The notes under the pieces were generated by a model. The model was not told where the DNA came from. It ran no database searches and was given only the letters and a program-made list of their open reading frames with translations. The position numbers were made by a program, and so were the translations under genes. This document shows positions 34,992-45,046 of a stretch of 60,730 nucleotides of DNA, in pieces; position 1 is the stretch's first letter; each line of letters begins with the position of its first letter. The DNA comes from a marine actinobacterium MedAcidi-G3 (GTDB lineage: Bacteria; Actinomycetota; Acidimicrobiia; Acidimicrobiales; Poriferisodalaceae). Location of the stretch: NCBI GenBank assembly GCA_000817105.1, contig JUEP01000013.1, positions 1 to 60,730 of the forward strand. The letters run 5' to 3'.

Positions 34992-35879
34992 TTACAGGGC
35001 TGATGAGCGAATAGCGACGCGCTGTTGCAGCCAGTCGCCAACAAGATTCAGTGATACCACTGATGCGGTAAGAAATAGACCTGGCCAAAAGATCGGAAGA
35101 ATCGTTTGTCGGATATCTCGGCGACCTTCATTAATCATGTTTCCCCAAGTGGGCTCTGGGATTTGGACGCTCAGACCCAAGTACGACAAGGTGCCCTCGG
35201 CGACAATTACGTATCCAGCGTTGATAAGGGCATAAGCGAAAAGCGCCGGCATAATATTTGGGATAATTTCACGAAATAGGATCGTGGTCCGCTTAGTTCC
35301 GATCGCCTCAGCGGCCTGAACGAACTCGCGTCCAGCAACGCTCAGGGTGCTTGCTCGAGCTATTCGTACATAGGTCGGGATTCCTAGCACTCCGAATACC
35401 AGAGCGATCATTGTCAGGCTGCGCACCTTATATACCGCTACCAAAGCGAGTAGAAGTACGAGCGGTGGAAAGGCAAGGATGACGTCAAGGCTTGCCATTG
35501 TCACAGTTTCGATTTTTCCTCGTGTGTACCCGACAAATGCGCCGATGAAGCCTCCAAACACGAGACCGAACGAGACTACTGTTGCAGCGACGATTAAGGA
35601 GACCCAGCCTCCGTGCAAGAGGCGAGCAAGATTGTCTCGGGAAAGGACGTCAGTGCCAAGAAGATGTGCGCTAGAGGGTCCTTCGACGGGCCTTGCTTCA
35701 CCGAACAAAAACGGTTGGTAAAAGGGGTCTTGAAGCGGTAGAGCTTGGCCGAAAAGGCGGTCTAGTCGGCTGTAAATAGCTGCGGCCACGATGAATACAA
35801 GCCACACCAAAGCGATCTTGACTACAAACGGCATTTCTAGGAACGCAGTACCGAATCTGCGACGTAGCGACTGCATCAT
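34992..35879 (-). CDS. Peptide-type ABC transporter permease (OppC/DppC-like)
   Basis: The 295-residue membrane protein is the second permease of an Opp/Dpp-type importer. It has an N-terminal helix (about 20-40), then five more membrane segments, with the EAA-type coupling loop EAIGTKRTTILFREIIPNI near residue 191 and the preceding extracytoplasmic segment GEARPVEGPSSAHLLGTDVLSRD. Its start overlaps the OppB-like stop by 4 bases. Together with the OppB-like permease, substrate-binding lipoprotein and two ATPases upstream it forms a complete five-gene system. It abuts argG tail to tail. Confidence 0.92.
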   Translation of the reverse strand: MMQSLRRRFGTAFLEMPFVVKIALVWLVFIVAAAIYSRLDRLFGQALPLQDPFYQPFLFGEARPVEGPSSAHLLGTDVLSRDNLARLLHGGWVSLIVAATVVSFGLVFGGFIGAFVGYTRGKIETVTMASLDVILAFPPLVLLLALVAVYKVRSLTMIALVFGVLGIPTYVRIARASTLSVAGREFVQAAEAIGTKRTTILFREIIPNIMPALFAYALINAGYVIVAEGTLSYLGLSVQIPEPTWGNMINEGRRDIRQTILPIFWPGLFLTASVVSLNLVGDWLQQRVAIRSSAL

Positions 35880-36832
35880 TGCCTACGGATTCGAGGGTCG
35901 AGGGCGGCGTAAAGCAGGTCGACGAGTGCGTTCACGACGACGTATACGGTTGCAATGAAAAGAGTTATTCCTTGGATCATCATGACGTCACGCTGGTAAA
36001 TGCCGCTAATCAAGCGAGTTCCGAGCCCTGGTAGGGCGAAGACAGTTTCGATAACCACGGTTCCGCCGATAAGGCCGCCTAACTGAAGGGCGAAGACAGT
36101 GATTGCGGTCAGTGAACTTGGTCTCAGGGCGTGGCGCATGAGGATGTAACGGTCGCGTAATCCTTTGGCTTTTGCTGACAGGACGTAGTCCTCTTTTAGG
36201 GTTCCGATCATGTCGGCTCTAATCAAACGAGCGTTGATGGCCAGTGGTGCTAGGGCTAAAGCTCCGGCTGGGAGTATCGCTGTCTGCAAGTTGGCTAAAA
36301 TTCCCTTTTCTGTGATGCGATTCCAACCTGTTGAGGGCAACCAATTGAACTTCAATGTGAAGAGCCAGATAAAAAAAATTCCAGCTAAGAAGCCGGGAAT
36401 CGAAAGGGCAGCGGTAGTGAAGGTTGACATCGCTCGATCGAAGTAACCGCCTTCCCTGTATGCAGACAGGGCGCCGATAGGTATTGCCAGGACTGCTGCG
36501 ATAATGGTTGCCAGCAGCGCTAGCTCCATGGTGACTGGAATACGGTCCTTGATTGCATCAGCGACCGGCTGGTCGGTGATGTATGACTTTCCTAGATCTC
36601 CTTGGAGCGCGTTTCCTACCCACCTGAAGTAGCGAGTTAATACTGGGTCATCAAGGCGGAGTTCTTTGCGGATCCGCTCAATGGTCTCGAGATCGTCAAG
36701 TCCGCCGGGCGGCAAGATGGCCAAAATCGGATCCCCAGGTAGTTGTTCAACAAGTAGGAAAGTCAACAGAGATACAGCAAACAACGTGGCTACTAGCCGG
36801 ATTGTTTTTACTGCGAAGACTTTGCCGAACAA
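35876..36832 (-). CDS. Peptide-type ABC transporter permease (OppB/DppB-like)
   Basis: The 318-residue membrane protein is the first permease of the Opp-type importer. An N-terminal helix (about 8-28) is followed by a periplasmic stretch ending in ITDQPVADAIKDRIPVTMELALLA, the typical OppB signature, and five further helices with a coupling loop SAKAKGLRDRYILMRHALRPS. It starts at TTG 36832 with an AGGTAGGA ribosome site 8 bases upstream; no ATG precedes it. It is 42 bases downstream of the substrate-binding protein and overlaps OppC by 4 bases. Confidence 0.92.
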   Translation of the reverse strand: MFGKVFAVKTIRLVATLFAVSLLTFLLVEQLPGDPILAILPPGGLDDLETIERIRKELRLDDPVLTRYFRWVGNALQGDLGKSYITDQPVADAIKDRIPVTMELALLATIIAAVLAIPIGALSAYREGGYFDRAMSTFTTAALSIPGFLAGIFFIWLFTLKFNWLPSTGWNRITEKGILANLQTAILPAGALALAPLAINARLIRADMIGTLKEDYVLSAKAKGLRDRYILMRHALRPSSLTAITVFALQLGGLIGGTVVIETVFALPGLGTRLISGIYQRDVMMIQGITLFIATVYVVVNALVDLLYAALDPRIRRQ

Positions 36833-36874
36833 GTGAATTCCTACCTAGGGATCGCGATTAATGGTGTTTCAGTG

Positions 36875-38683
36875 TCAGTTGGTCAAGAAAGCTTGATTGA
36901 GCTGAGGTACAGACCAGCCTTGACCGCCAAATGTTCCATCAGGAAGCACCCAACCGTTAATTCCCTCGACTCCGGTCTCAACTGCCAAAAGTTCCGCAGT
37001 ATGGCCCGAGTAGTAGACGGGAAGGTCGGTAGCGAACTTCATCATCACCATTTCGTACAGCGCGTAGCGCTCTGCGAAGACGTCGGTTTTGGTCGCTTGC
37101 ACAAGTGCACCAAACACTTCGATGTCGAAGTAGTTGAAGAAGTTAGTTGGAGTGAAAATTCCATCAAGACCGTAAGCAGCAGCGACGCCTAAGGTATGTG
37201 GTGCCAATTGACGGTTGAGCTCCGTTGATGGATCGTTATTGTTAGACCAGCGCCAACAGTGAACGCCATGAGACCCCATGAAATCTGGTGGGGCGCCTAG
37301 CGCATAGTTGATGTGCGTCTGCTGGTCGTAGTTAGTCAAGGTAACGTCAACCATGCCAGTGGCGGTCCAGAGTTGTTCTGAAACTTGAACGGCAGCAATA
37401 AGCGTCGGATCTGGAGGACATGAGAGTTCTACCTCGATCTTTTCACCTACTGCTTTTCCGTCGGAACGCTCTGGATCATCGACGTATTCCTTCAGGAGCG
37501 CCTGGCCGGCTTCGTAGTCAAACTTTGGCCATGCCGCTGCAACCTTTTCGGAGTACCAAGGGCTGTCAGGGCTAAACCACTGGGTGCCTGGAAGAGAAAT
37601 TCCGGTGCCGCCCAATGCTTCGATAGTGGCTTCTTGGTTATTCATCTGAGTCAAAGCCTTGCGGACTCGTACGTCATCCAAAGGTGGATTGTTGAGGTTG
37701 TACATGCCGCCACCGACATTGTTTCCTTGGAACTCAAGCAGAACGATATCTGCACCGTCTGCCTTAGCTGACCGAGCATCTCGAATGGTTCCTTGACGTA
37801 ACGTCTGCATTGCTTGAGTCGTTCCGGAAAGAAGTGAGTCCAAACGGGTTCCTTCATCAGGAATTGGTCGGAAGTTCACTGAGTCAAGATATGGCAACTG
37901 GTTGCCGTCAGCGTCACTCATCCAATAGTTCGGATTACGTACCACGACCGTCTCGTTATCAAGGTCTCGCTTATCCATCATGAACGCACCGGTTCCGATC
38001 GGGTTCATTGAATACCCGTCAAAATCGGCGTTCGCTGCCTCAGCATCGAAGGCAGCGCCCAGAGGGGGCTGCACCAAGAATGATGGGAACGCCGAGTGAG
38101 CTGCGTTCAGGACGTACTTAACTGTTGTGTCATCAACCGCTACTACTTCGGTAAGTCCTGCGGCTGTGACGATTCCTCCTGCGGCTGCACCAAGTTGTTG
38201 CAGTGGGAACATGTCAACCAAAGATTGGGCAGTAAACGCTGTTCCGTTGTGGAACGTCGCCCCTTCTACAAGGTTGAAGGTCCACTCCGTGAAGTCTTCG
38301 TTAGCGGACCAATCAGTAGCGAGCCACGGGCCGACTGATCCGTCAGTCCGAAGCACAACCAAGGTGTCATAGACCGCCTGGATCATGGTCAGGCACGGCG
38401 AGGAGCACGCGTCTTCCCATGGGCGAAGGCCAGTGGCTTCGGCTTCAAGACCTATGGTCAAGGAGCCGCCGTAACTGCTCTCTGCGACTACTTCTTCAAC
38501 CTCAGTATCAACGTCACCTTCAGCTTCTGTGCCAGCTTCGATAACTTCTTCTTCGGCTGTTTCGGTCGCTGTTTCTGAACTACTCGCGGTGTCAGATGAC
38601 CCGGAGTCGCTGCCTCCACAGGCAGCTGCAATCAACGCAATCGCGAAAAACGATGCGATGATTTTTAACCAGCTTGATTTCAT
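36875..38683 (-). CDS. ABC transporter substrate-binding lipoprotein (family 5, peptide/nickel type)
   Basis: The 602-residue product starts with a lipoprotein signal: Lys-containing MKSSWLKII, a hydrophobic core and the lipobox IAAACGGSDS, with the lipidated Cys at residue 22. A low-complexity Ser/Thr/Glu-rich linker (about 23-70) tethers the ligand-binding domain. The SBP_bac_5 fold is recognised by EGATFHNGTAFTAQSLVDMF, GTGAFMMDKRD, RKALTQMNNQEATIEAL and the C-terminal DLPVYYSGHTAELLA. It captures oligopeptides or similar compounds outside the membrane. GGAGGGTT lies 5 bases before ATG 38683, an excellent ribosome site. Two hairpins lie between it and the upstream ATPase gene and may raise its expression. 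Confidence 0.93.
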   Translation of the reverse strand: MKSSWLKIIASFFAIALIAAACGGSDSGSSDTASSSETATETAEEEVIEAGTEAEGDVDTEVEEVVAESSYGGSLTIGLEAEATGLRPWEDACSSPCLTMIQAVYDTLVVLRTDGSVGPWLATDWSANEDFTEWTFNLVEGATFHNGTAFTAQSLVDMFPLQQLGAAAGGIVTAAGLTEVVAVDDTTVKYVLNAAHSAFPSFLVQPPLGAAFDAEAANADFDGYSMNPIGTGAFMMDKRDLDNETVVVRNPNYWMSDADGNQLPYLDSVNFRPIPDEGTRLDSLLSGTTQAMQTLRQGTIRDARSAKADGADIVLLEFQGNNVGGGMYNLNNPPLDDVRVRKALTQMNNQEATIEALGGTGISLPGTQWFSPDSPWYSEKVAAAWPKFDYEAGQALLKEYVDDPERSDGKAVGEKIEVELSCPPDPTLIAAVQVSEQLWTATGMVDVTLTNYDQQTHINYALGAPPDFMGSHGVHCWRWSNNNDPSTELNRQLAPHTLGVAAAYGLDGIFTPTNFFNYFDIEVFGALVQATKTDVFAERYALYEMVMMKFATDLPVYYSGHTAELLAVETGVEGINGWVLPDGTFGGQGWSVPQLNQAFLTN

Positions 38684-38724
38684 TTTGAACCCTCCATGAG
38701 TTCTTATTGAAGTACTTAAAGCGG

Positions 38725-38763
38725 AAGGCGGGCGCCTTGCCGCATGACCCTTGGATGCAAGGG
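38725..38763 (-). other. Two intergenic hairpins between ATPase and substrate-binding genes
   Basis: On the minus-strand transcript CCCTTG-4-CAAGGG (38763-38748) is followed by AAGGC-4-GCCTT (38738-38725). Neither is followed by a U-tract, so they are more likely processing or stability elements than terminators. Placement between OppF-like and binding-protein genes, as in other peptide-transport operons, suits differential expression of the binding protein. The gap is 90 bases. Confidence 0.45.
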
Positions 38764-38773
38764 CAAAGGTTTT

Positions 38774-39796
38774 TCAGGCGCTCACCCCCGCCATTTCGGA
38801 AACGGGGACGAGTGGGTGATGGCAAGCAACGAAGTGGTCTTTTGAGATCTTGCGCATGATCGGTTCTTCTTCAGCGCAGCGCTCTGTCGCATATTCGCAG
38901 CGTGTTCTGAAGCGGCATCCTGAAGGCGGATCGATCGGAGACGGTATATCGCCTTCTTCGACCATTGTGATATCAAGTTTGGCCGTTGGGTCTGGTAAGG
39001 GACTTGATCCGAATAACAGTTCTGTATATGGGTGGGCCGGGTTTTCGTATAGTTCGTTTGACTCTGAGACTTCGCAGAGCTTCCCTAGGTACATGACCGC
39101 AACTCGGTCAGAGATATTCTTAACTACCGCTAGGTCGTGAGCAATAAATACCAAGGTCAATCCGTAAGCGGATTTGAGATCTTCCAACATGTTGAGGATC
39201 TGAGCTTGCACCGACACATCAAGAGCCGATACTGGCTCATCGCAGATAATCACTTGTGGATTGAGAACAAGGGCTCGTGCTATTGAAATTCTTTGGCACT
39301 GGCCTCCAGAGAACTCATGCGGTCTTTTGTCCAGTGCTACTGCGGGATCGATTCCTACGGCTTCAAGCATTTCGTTTACTAATAATGTTTGTTCACCCCT
39401 GTCGTGTGGGCCCCAAACTCGAAGTGGCTCCGCCACCACGTCCCCAATTCGTCTTCTGGGGTTAAGAGAGGAAATTGGATCTTGAAAAATCATTTGTAGA
39501 TCGGTGCGGGCCGTGCGAAGGGCTTCGTCGTCCAGTGAAGTCAATTCAATTCCGCTGTAACTTATGGTTCCAGAGGTCGGAGGAGGCAGCTGAATTAGAG
39601 ACTTAGCTGTGGTTGATTTGCCGCAGCCAGATTCCCCGACAAGACCCAGCGTTTCACCCTGCTTAACGTCGAGGCTGATTCCGCTAACGGCTTTTACTAC
39701 TCGTCCTCGACCGAGTGGAAATTCGACCACTAGATCTTCTGCCCGCATGAGGACAGTTTCCGGGTCGCGAAGGTGCGCTTTCCCCCCGCCAGCCAT
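38774..39796 (-). CDS. Peptide ABC transporter ATP-binding protein (OppF/DppF-like)
   Basis: The 340-residue ATPase has Walker [10 protein letters not shown] (about residues 55-63), signature [16 protein letters not shown], Walker [13 protein letters not shown] and the C-terminal family extension with [14 protein letters not shown], a cysteine-rich segment typical of Opp/Dpp ATPases. Its start codon overlaps the OppD-like stop by one base (TAATG), so they are coupled. It energises the permease pair at the membrane. The frame and length are complete. Confidence 0.93.
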   Translation of the reverse strand: MAGGGKAHLRDPETVLMRAEDLVVEFPLGRGRVVKAVSGISLDVKQGETLGLVGESGCGKSTTAKSLIQLPPPTSGTISYSGIELTSLDDEALRTARTDLQMIFQDPISSLNPRRRIGDVVAEPLRVWGPHDRGEQTLLVNEMLEAVGIDPAVALDKRPHEFSGGQCQRISIARALVLNPQVIICDEPVSALDVSVQAQILNMLEDLKSAYGLTLVFIAHDLAVVKNISDRVAVMYLGKLCEVSESNELYENPAHPYTELLFGSSPLPDPTAKLDITMVEEGDIPSPIDPPSGCRFRTRCEYATERCAEEEPIMRKISKDHFVACHHPLVPVSEMAGVSA

Positions 39797-40914
39797 TAGG
39801 GGCTACCTACGACAGTGTCGGCCGGTACATCGTCAATGATTTGCCCGTTTGCGACGGCAAGAGTTGAGGGTCGTCCGGCTGTCAGGTTCTTGTCCCAAGC
39901 GGCTTGATTCTCGACAGTGCCAACTGGGTACCAACACGCAGTGGTATGCCCGTCTTCGTTTGTTATTAATGGGGGCTCTTCTTCGAAGCAGCGATCCTGG
40001 GCGTAGGGGCACCTTGGGCTGAACGAACACCCAGAGGGCATCGTGATGAGGTTAGGTGGCCGACCTGCTATGGCTGCTAGCCGGGTATGGCTGGGTTTAT
40101 CAGTCTTAGGAATTGAGCGAAGTAGAGCTTCTGTGTAGGGGTGAGAAGTATTTTGGAAGATGCGGTTAGTGCTTGCCTGCTCTACTGCTTTGCCTGCGTA
40201 CATGACTATTGTTTCGTCAGTTCGGCCGGCGACTACACCTAGATCATGGGTGACAAGGACCATGGCCATATCTCGTTTGGTTTGTTGAAGCCCCAACAAA
40301 TTAAGAATCTGGTGCTGAACGGTGACATCGAGGGCCGTAGTTGGCTCGTCGGCAAAGAGTAGTTTCGGCCCACAAGCCAGGGCTATGGCGATCGAAACGC
40401 GTTGACGCATCCCTCCGGAGAGCTCGTGAGGAAAGGCGGAAATTGCGACCTCAGCTTCAGGAATGCGGACGCTTTTCAACAACTCGATAGCTAGACCTCG
40501 CGCTTCTTTTTTGGAGACACCGAGGTGTTTACGTACGTGCTCCGAAACTTGCCGGCCTATCTTGACTACGGGATTCAACGAAGTCATTGGGTCCTGGAAG
40601 ACCATTGCTATTTCTTGTCCCCAGATATCGCTCATTTGACGAAGTGGAAGGCCGAGAAGATCTTTGTTTTGGAAGAGAGCTTGTCCTGAGGTTTGAACGT
40701 TCTTACCGAGATTAAGACGCATAATGCTTCTTGAGAGAACGGTCTTGCCGGAGCCGCTTTCTCCCACTATTCCCAGGGTTTGACCAGCGTGAAGGTCAAA
40801 TGTCACCCCGTCTACAGCTTTGAGTAAGCCCGCGTTCATAGCGAAATAGGTCCGTAGATCCTTAACGGACAGTAGAGGCCCATCGGGGCGGCTTGATGTC
40901 ATCGCTTTTGACAC
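39796..40914 (-). CDS. Peptide ABC transporter ATP-binding protein (OppD/DppD-like)
   Basis: The 372-residue ATPase is the first gene of the peptide-transport operon. Walker A is GESGSGKT (about residues 51-58), the signature motif [16 protein letters not shown], Walker [13 protein letters not shown] and the C-terminal [15 protein letters not shown] cysteine segment is present. A 30-residue tail after that (ending VGSP) is longer than usual. GTG 40914 has GGGAG 11 bases upstream; ATG 40902 is an alternative. A hairpin (40941-40958) lies just upstream. Confidence 0.93.
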   Translation of the reverse strand: MSKAMTSSRPDGPLLSVKDLRTYFAMNAGLLKAVDGVTFDLHAGQTLGIVGESGSGKTVLSRSIMRLNLGKNVQTSGQALFQNKDLLGLPLRQMSDIWGQEIAMVFQDPMTSLNPVVKIGRQVSEHVRKHLGVSKKEARGLAIELLKSVRIPEAEVAISAFPHELSGGMRQRVSIAIALACGPKLLFADEPTTALDVTVQHQILNLLGLQQTKRDMAMVLVTHDLGVVAGRTDETIVMYAGKAVEQASTNRIFQNTSHPYTEALLRSIPKTDKPSHTRLAAIAGRPPNLITMPSGCSFSPRCPYAQDRCFEEEPPLITNEDGHTTACWYPVGTVENQAAWDKNLTAGRPSTLAVANGQIIDDVPADTVVGSP

Positions 40915-40940
40915 TGATGCGCTGCTCCCCCTCCCGAGTG

Positions 40941-40958
40941 AAGGCCATTTACGGCCTT
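40941..40958. other. Hairpin in gap between icd and oppD-like genes
   Basis: AAGGCC-ATTTAC-GGCCTT is a perfect 6-bp stem with a 6-base loop, about 27 bases upstream of the OppD-like start. It has no T-run on either side. It may act as an operator or a leader structure. The remainder of 40915-41124 shows the stem at 41103-41121 and nothing else clear. Confidence 0.4.
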
Positions 40959-41102
40959 AGCTTGGAGCCTAACGTGCGTTTAGGGCCAAAAACTAAGCTA
41001 TTTCAATCTGTAATAGCAAGAATTAACTGCGACAATTGCAAGACATTTTAGAGAGGTCTTTCAGCCGGTCTTACTTGGGCCTTTGCTCAGAAGCTTTGAT
41101 TG

Positions 41103-41121
41103 CTTCAGGATTATTCTGAAG
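41103..41121 (-). terminator. Weak stem-loop after isocitrate dehydrogenase
   Basis: CTTCAG-7-CTGAAG (41103-41121) lies 4 bases past the isocitrate dehydrogenase stop codon on the minus strand. A U-tract does not follow, so it is at best a weak intrinsic terminator or a 3'-end stabiliser. Confidence 0.35.
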
Positions 41122-41124
41122 GAT

Positions 41125-43341
41125 CTAGGAGAAGCTGTCGATGATATTGTTGAAGGTCGAGCTTGGTCGCATGGCAATGGCGGCTAGCGCAGAGTCGGGA
41201 TAATAATAACCGCCAACGTCGACCGGCTCCCCTTGACAGTCCAGAAGTTCTTGGAGGATGGAAGCCTGAGATGAAGCGAGTTCAGCGGCCAGAGGCGTAA
41301 ATAAGTCGGCAAGCTCAGCGTCATTCTCTTGATCCGCCATAGCCTGGGCCCACCACATCGCGATATAGAAGTGACTTCCTCGATTGTCGAGCTCGTTTAC
41401 CTTTCGGCTTGGTGATTTGCCTTCATCAAGTAATCGACCAGTGGCACTGTCGAGTGCAGCACCGAGAACTTTGGCTTTTGAATTCTGCGCAGCATCGCCT
41501 AAGTGTTCGAAAGAAACAGCTAGGGCGAGGAATTCGCCAAGACTGTCCCAGCGCAGGTGATTCTCTGCTTCGAACTGTTGGACGTGCTTCGGAGCTGATC
41601 CACCGGCACCAGTTTCGAATAACCCACCGCCGTTCATTAACGGGACCACTGAAAGCATCTTTGCCGAAGTTCCAACCTCCAGAATTGGGAAAAGATCGGT
41701 ATTGTAATCTCGGAGAACGTTGCCAGTAACAGAGATCGTGTCTTCTCCGCGTCGAATTCGCTGAAGTGAAAGCTTTGTTGCTTCGATGGGGGAGAGGATC
41801 TGGATATCTAGGTTTTCGGTGGCATGTTCGTTTAGGTATCTCTCGACTTGTGAAATCAATTCAGAATCGTGGCCGCGGTTCTTATCTAACCAGAAGAGCA
41901 CTGTTGCGCCCGTAGCGTTTCCACGCGAGACCGCTAGTTTTACCCAATCCTTGACAGCAGCTTCTTGGACCGTGCACATCCGCCATACGTCGCCAGCCTC
42001 AACGTCGTGATGTATTAGTGATCTACCGTCCGGGTCCAGTACGTCGATAGAGCCGCCAGATTCGAGCTCAAAAGTTTTGTCGTGACTGCCGTATTCCTCG
42101 GCTTTTTGTGCCATGAGGCCGACGTTTGGAACAGATCCCATAGTTGTGGGGTCGTAGGCACCGTGTTCTATGCAGTCCTCTATGACTGCCTGGTAAATGC
42201 CTGCGTAGCTGCTATCGGGTATGACAGCCTTTGTGTCTTGTTGCTCCCCTTCTGCGTTCCACATTTGTCCCGAAGCGCGGAGCATCGCTGGCATTGAGGC
42301 ATCTACGATGACATCGCTTGGAACGTGGAGATTGGTGATCCCTTTATCTGAATCGACCATCGCAAGGGATGGTCCTTCTCTGTAGGCCTGGGCAATTGAT
42401 TCCTCAATTGGTTCTCGCTCAGCGGCCGGTAATCCATCCAGCGCTTCGAGTAAGTCTCCAAACCCGTTATTTACATTGACCCCTAGTCGATCCAGCGTCG
42501 TCGTGTGTTCGGCGAAGACGTTTGCGAAGTAGGCACGCACACAGTGGCCAAAAATAATTGGATCGGACACCTTCATCATGGTGGCCTTGAGGTGAAGCGA
42601 AAAGAGAAGCCCGCGTTCCTGACTATCGGCTAATTCTCGATCCAGAAAGGTTCGAAGGTGTCGAACTGACATGAACGTCGCGTCAACAATGTCTCCGGCG
42701 TTTACGGCTACTTCTTTGAGAGTTTGTGTTTCGCCTTCCTCGGAAGTGTGTTGTATTCGCAGTGTCATTGCTGATTGGACCGTTACCGACTTTTCGTTGG
42801 ATCGAAAATCGTGGCCGGACATCGTAGCGACGTGGGTTTGAGAAGCGGATGACCATTCACCCATCGAGTGGGGAAATTTTTGCGCGAATTCTTTCACGGC
42901 ACGAGGGGCTCTTCGGTCAGAGTTGCCTTCTCTGAGAACCGGATTAACAGCTGAGCCTTTGATTCGGTCGTATCGTTCGCGGACGTATTCTTCGTCGGCG
43001 GTGGTTGGGTTGCTTGGGTAGTCAGGAACTGCGAAGCCTGCAGCCTGTAATTCAGAGATTGTTGCCTGGAGTTGAGGAATGGACGCGGAAATATTTGGAA
43101 GTTTGATGATGTTGGCATCGGGCGACAGGGTCATTTCGCCGAGTTCGGCTAGTGCATCGCCGATTTGTTGGTCGGTCGTCAGCTTCTCAGGAAAGGCTGA
43201 TAGGACCCTTCCAGCCAGAGAGATATCTCTGGTTTCTACGGTTATCCCTGCCGCATTGGCGAAGGCCTGGATAATTGGGAGGAACGAATAGGTAGCTAAT
43301 GCTGGTGCTTCGTCGGTGTGTGTGTAAATAATTTTGGACAT
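41125..43341 (-). CDS. icd: NADP-dependent isocitrate dehydrogenase, monomeric type
   Basis: This 738-residue enzyme oxidises isocitrate to 2-oxoglutarate in the TCA cycle. Length and blocks match the monomeric IDH family: [20 protein letters not shown] at the N-terminus, [28 protein letters not shown] (substrate-binding arginines), [37 protein letters not shown] and [19 protein letters not shown] 43341 fits the family start; the frame opens 19 codons further, without similarity. It is transcribed away from the acyl-CoA ligase gene, sharing a 130-base divergent region. It is common in actinobacteria, in contrast to the dimeric enzyme of enterics. Confidence 0.95.
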   Translation of the reverse strand: MSKIIYTHTDEAPALATYSFLPIIQAFANAAGITVETRDISLAGRVLSAFPEKLTTDQQIGDALAELGEMTLSPDANIIKLPNISASIPQLQATISELQAAGFAVPDYPSNPTTADEEYVRERYDRIKGSAVNPVLREGNSDRRAPRAVKEFAQKFPHSMGEWSSASQTHVATMSGHDFRSNEKSVTVQSAMTLRIQHTSEEGETQTLKEVAVNAGDIVDATFMSVRHLRTFLDRELADSQERGLLFSLHLKATMMKVSDPIIFGHCVRAYFANVFAEHTTTLDRLGVNVNNGFGDLLEALDGLPAAEREPIEESIAQAYREGPSLAMVDSDKGITNLHVPSDVIVDASMPAMLRASGQMWNAEGEQQDTKAVIPDSSYAGIYQAVIEDCIEHGAYDPTTMGSVPNVGLMAQKAEEYGSHDKTFELESGGSIDVLDPDGRSLIHHDVEAGDVWRMCTVQEAAVKDWVKLAVSRGNATGATVLFWLDKNRGHDSELISQVERYLNEHATENLDIQILSPIEATKLSLQRIRRGEDTISVTGNVLRDYNTDLFPILEVGTSAKMLSVVPLMNGGGLFETGAGGSAPKHVQQFEAENHLRWDSLGEFLALAVSFEHLGDAAQNSKAKVLGAALDSATGRLLDEGKSPSRKVNELDNRGSHFYIAMWWAQAMADQENDAELADLFTPLAAELASSQASILQELLDCQGEPVDVGGYYYPDSALAAIAMRPSSTFNNIIDSFS

Positions 43342-43471
43342 GCAACCCCATTTGGCTTTGGTTTGTGGTTTTAAGCTACATCGTCTTGGACTGGTCACAC
43401 CTACCTAGGAAAGTGTGCTTCAGTAGCTAAAGTTTATTGCTCTTATTTAGATCTATCGGAGGTAGTCATAA

Positions 43472-45046
43472 ATGTCGACCATTGCTTCGCTTGCAGATAT
43501 AACTCGTGTTCACGCTGAGAATCAACCCGACAAGGTCGCAATGGTCTTTGAAGGGCGTGAATGGACCTACGCCGAGCTAGACCGTGAATCGAATCAGGTT
43601 GCGAATGCATTGATAGCTGCCGGCGTGGGACCGCAAGATCGAGTTGCGCATTTAGATAAGAATGGCCCGGAATACTTTAGTTATCTGTTCGGGGCAAGCA
43701 AGATCAATGCTGTAGGCGTGGCCGTTAACTGGCGGCTTGCCGCTCCAGAAATGGAGTACATCTTGAATCACTCTGGGGCCAAAGTCCTCCTGATTGGGGA
43801 AGAGTTTCTTGGCCACTATGAGCAGATGAACCTGGAGACTGTGTCAACTGTTGTAGTCGTCGGCAATGTGGATGCTCATCTCGACTATGCGACGTGGATT
43901 TCTTCAGCTGACGATAATGATCCGAATGTTGATGTGGGGTGGACAGATACCTCATACCAGCTGTACACGTCCGGTACGACTGGTCTTCCAAAGGGAGTCG
44001 AACTAACAAATCGTAATTTCTTCGAGATGTTGCCGGCAGCGAGCGACGAGTGGTATTTCGACACTGACAGCGTAAATCTGGTTGCTATGCCTCTGTTCCA
44101 TATTGCGGGCAGCGGCTGGGGCGTCGTTGGCCTTTACAACGGCGGCACCAACGTGCTGTTGAGAGAAGCTGACCTAGTCGAACTACTGCGCCTCATCGAG
44201 GCTTACGAGATAACAAATGCTCTGTTGGTTCCGGCCATCCTCCAATTCTTACTGATAACGCCAGAAGCTCAAGAGACAAACTTCTCGAGTCTTCGATGCA
44301 TGGTCTACGGGGCGTCTCCAATAACCGAAGAAGTGCTGGCTGGGAGCATGAGTTTGATGGGTTGTAAGTTCGTCCAGGCATATGGGTTAACCGAAACCAC
44401 GGGCGGAGTGACCATACTTCGTGCAGATGACCACGACCCTGGTGGCCCCAAATCGCATTTACTTCGTTCAGCCGGCCAAGTTTGGGGCGATGTTGAGCTA
44501 CGAATCGTTGACCCAGAAACCGGAGATGATCTTGGTGACAGTGAGGTCGGGGAGATTTGGGTCAAGACCATCCAGAATCTAAAAAGCTACTGGAACGACC
44601 CAGCTGCAACGGATGAGGCCTATCCCGAAGGTATTGATGAAGACGGGCGCGGATGGTTCCGAACCGGAGACGCCGGTTACACAGAACAAGGATTTCTCTT
44701 TATCCATGATCGCGTGAAAGACATGATCATTTCTGGGGGTGAAAACATTTACCCCGCCGAAGTGGAGAATGTCTTAATGGCGCACCCTGAGATTGCGGAC
44801 GTTGCGGTAATTGGTGTTCCAGATGAAAAATGGGGTGAAACTGTTAAAGCGGTCATTACCCCTGCCGCAGAGTCGGATCCCGATGAGGCAGCGCTTATCG
44901 AGTATTGCCGCGAGAACCTAGCTCATTACAAGTGCCCGACTTCTATCGATCGATTGGATCTAATACCACGTAACCCAGCTGGCAAGATCCTAAAAACTGA
45001 ACTAAGGAAGCCCTATTGGGAAGGTCAAGAACGCGCCGTCAACTGA
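43472..45046 (+). CDS. Acyl-CoA synthetase (AMP-forming fatty-acid/aromatic-acid CoA ligase)
   Basis: The 524-residue adenylate-forming enzyme activates a carboxylic acid with ATP and CoA. Core motifs are LYTSGTTGLPKGVELT (about 165-180), QAYGLTETTGGVT, GWFRTGDAGY and the C-terminal PRNPAGKILKTELR, with the catalytic Lys. The acid is not predictable; the fold suits a fatty or aryl acid. CGGAGGTAG 6-8 bases upstream is a strong ribosome site for ATG 43472. It is divergent from isocitrate dehydrogenase and overlaps the convergent TcuA-like gene by 8 bases. It likely feeds the beta-oxidation-type enzymes downstream. Confidence 0.92.
   Translation: MSTIASLADITRVHAENQPDKVAMVFEGREWTYAELDRESNQVANALIAAGVGPQDRVAHLDKNGPEYFSYLFGASKINAVGVAVNWRLAAPEMEYILNHSGAKVLLIGEEFLGHYEQMNLETVSTVVVVGNVDAHLDYATWISSADDNDPNVDVGWTDTSYQLYTSGTTGLPKGVELTNRNFFEMLPAASDEWYFDTDSVNLVAMPLFHIAGSGWGVVGLYNGGTNVLLREADLVELLRLIEAYEITNALLVPAILQFLLITPEAQETNFSSLRCMVYGASPITEEVLAGSMSLMGCKFVQAYGLTETTGGVTILRADDHDPGGPKSHLLRSAGQVWGDVELRIVDPETGDDLGDSEVGEIWVKTIQNLKSYWNDPAATDEAYPEGIDEDGRGWFRTGDAGYTEQGFLFIHDRVKDMIISGGENIYPAEVENVLMAHPEIADVAVIGVPDEKWGETVKAVITPAAESDPDEAALIEYCRENLAHYKCPTSIDRLDLIPRNPAGKILKTELRKPYWEGQERAVN

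Noticed and set aside
41103-41121. Intrinsic terminator after isocitrate dehydrogenase
   Set aside because: The stem is perfect but no U-tract follows; kept only as a weak feature.
43342-43471. CTAAA/TTTAG inverted repeat in the icd / acyl-CoA ligase divergent gap
   Set aside because: Arms of five A/T-rich bases with a 14-base spacer are likely by chance in a gap of this size.
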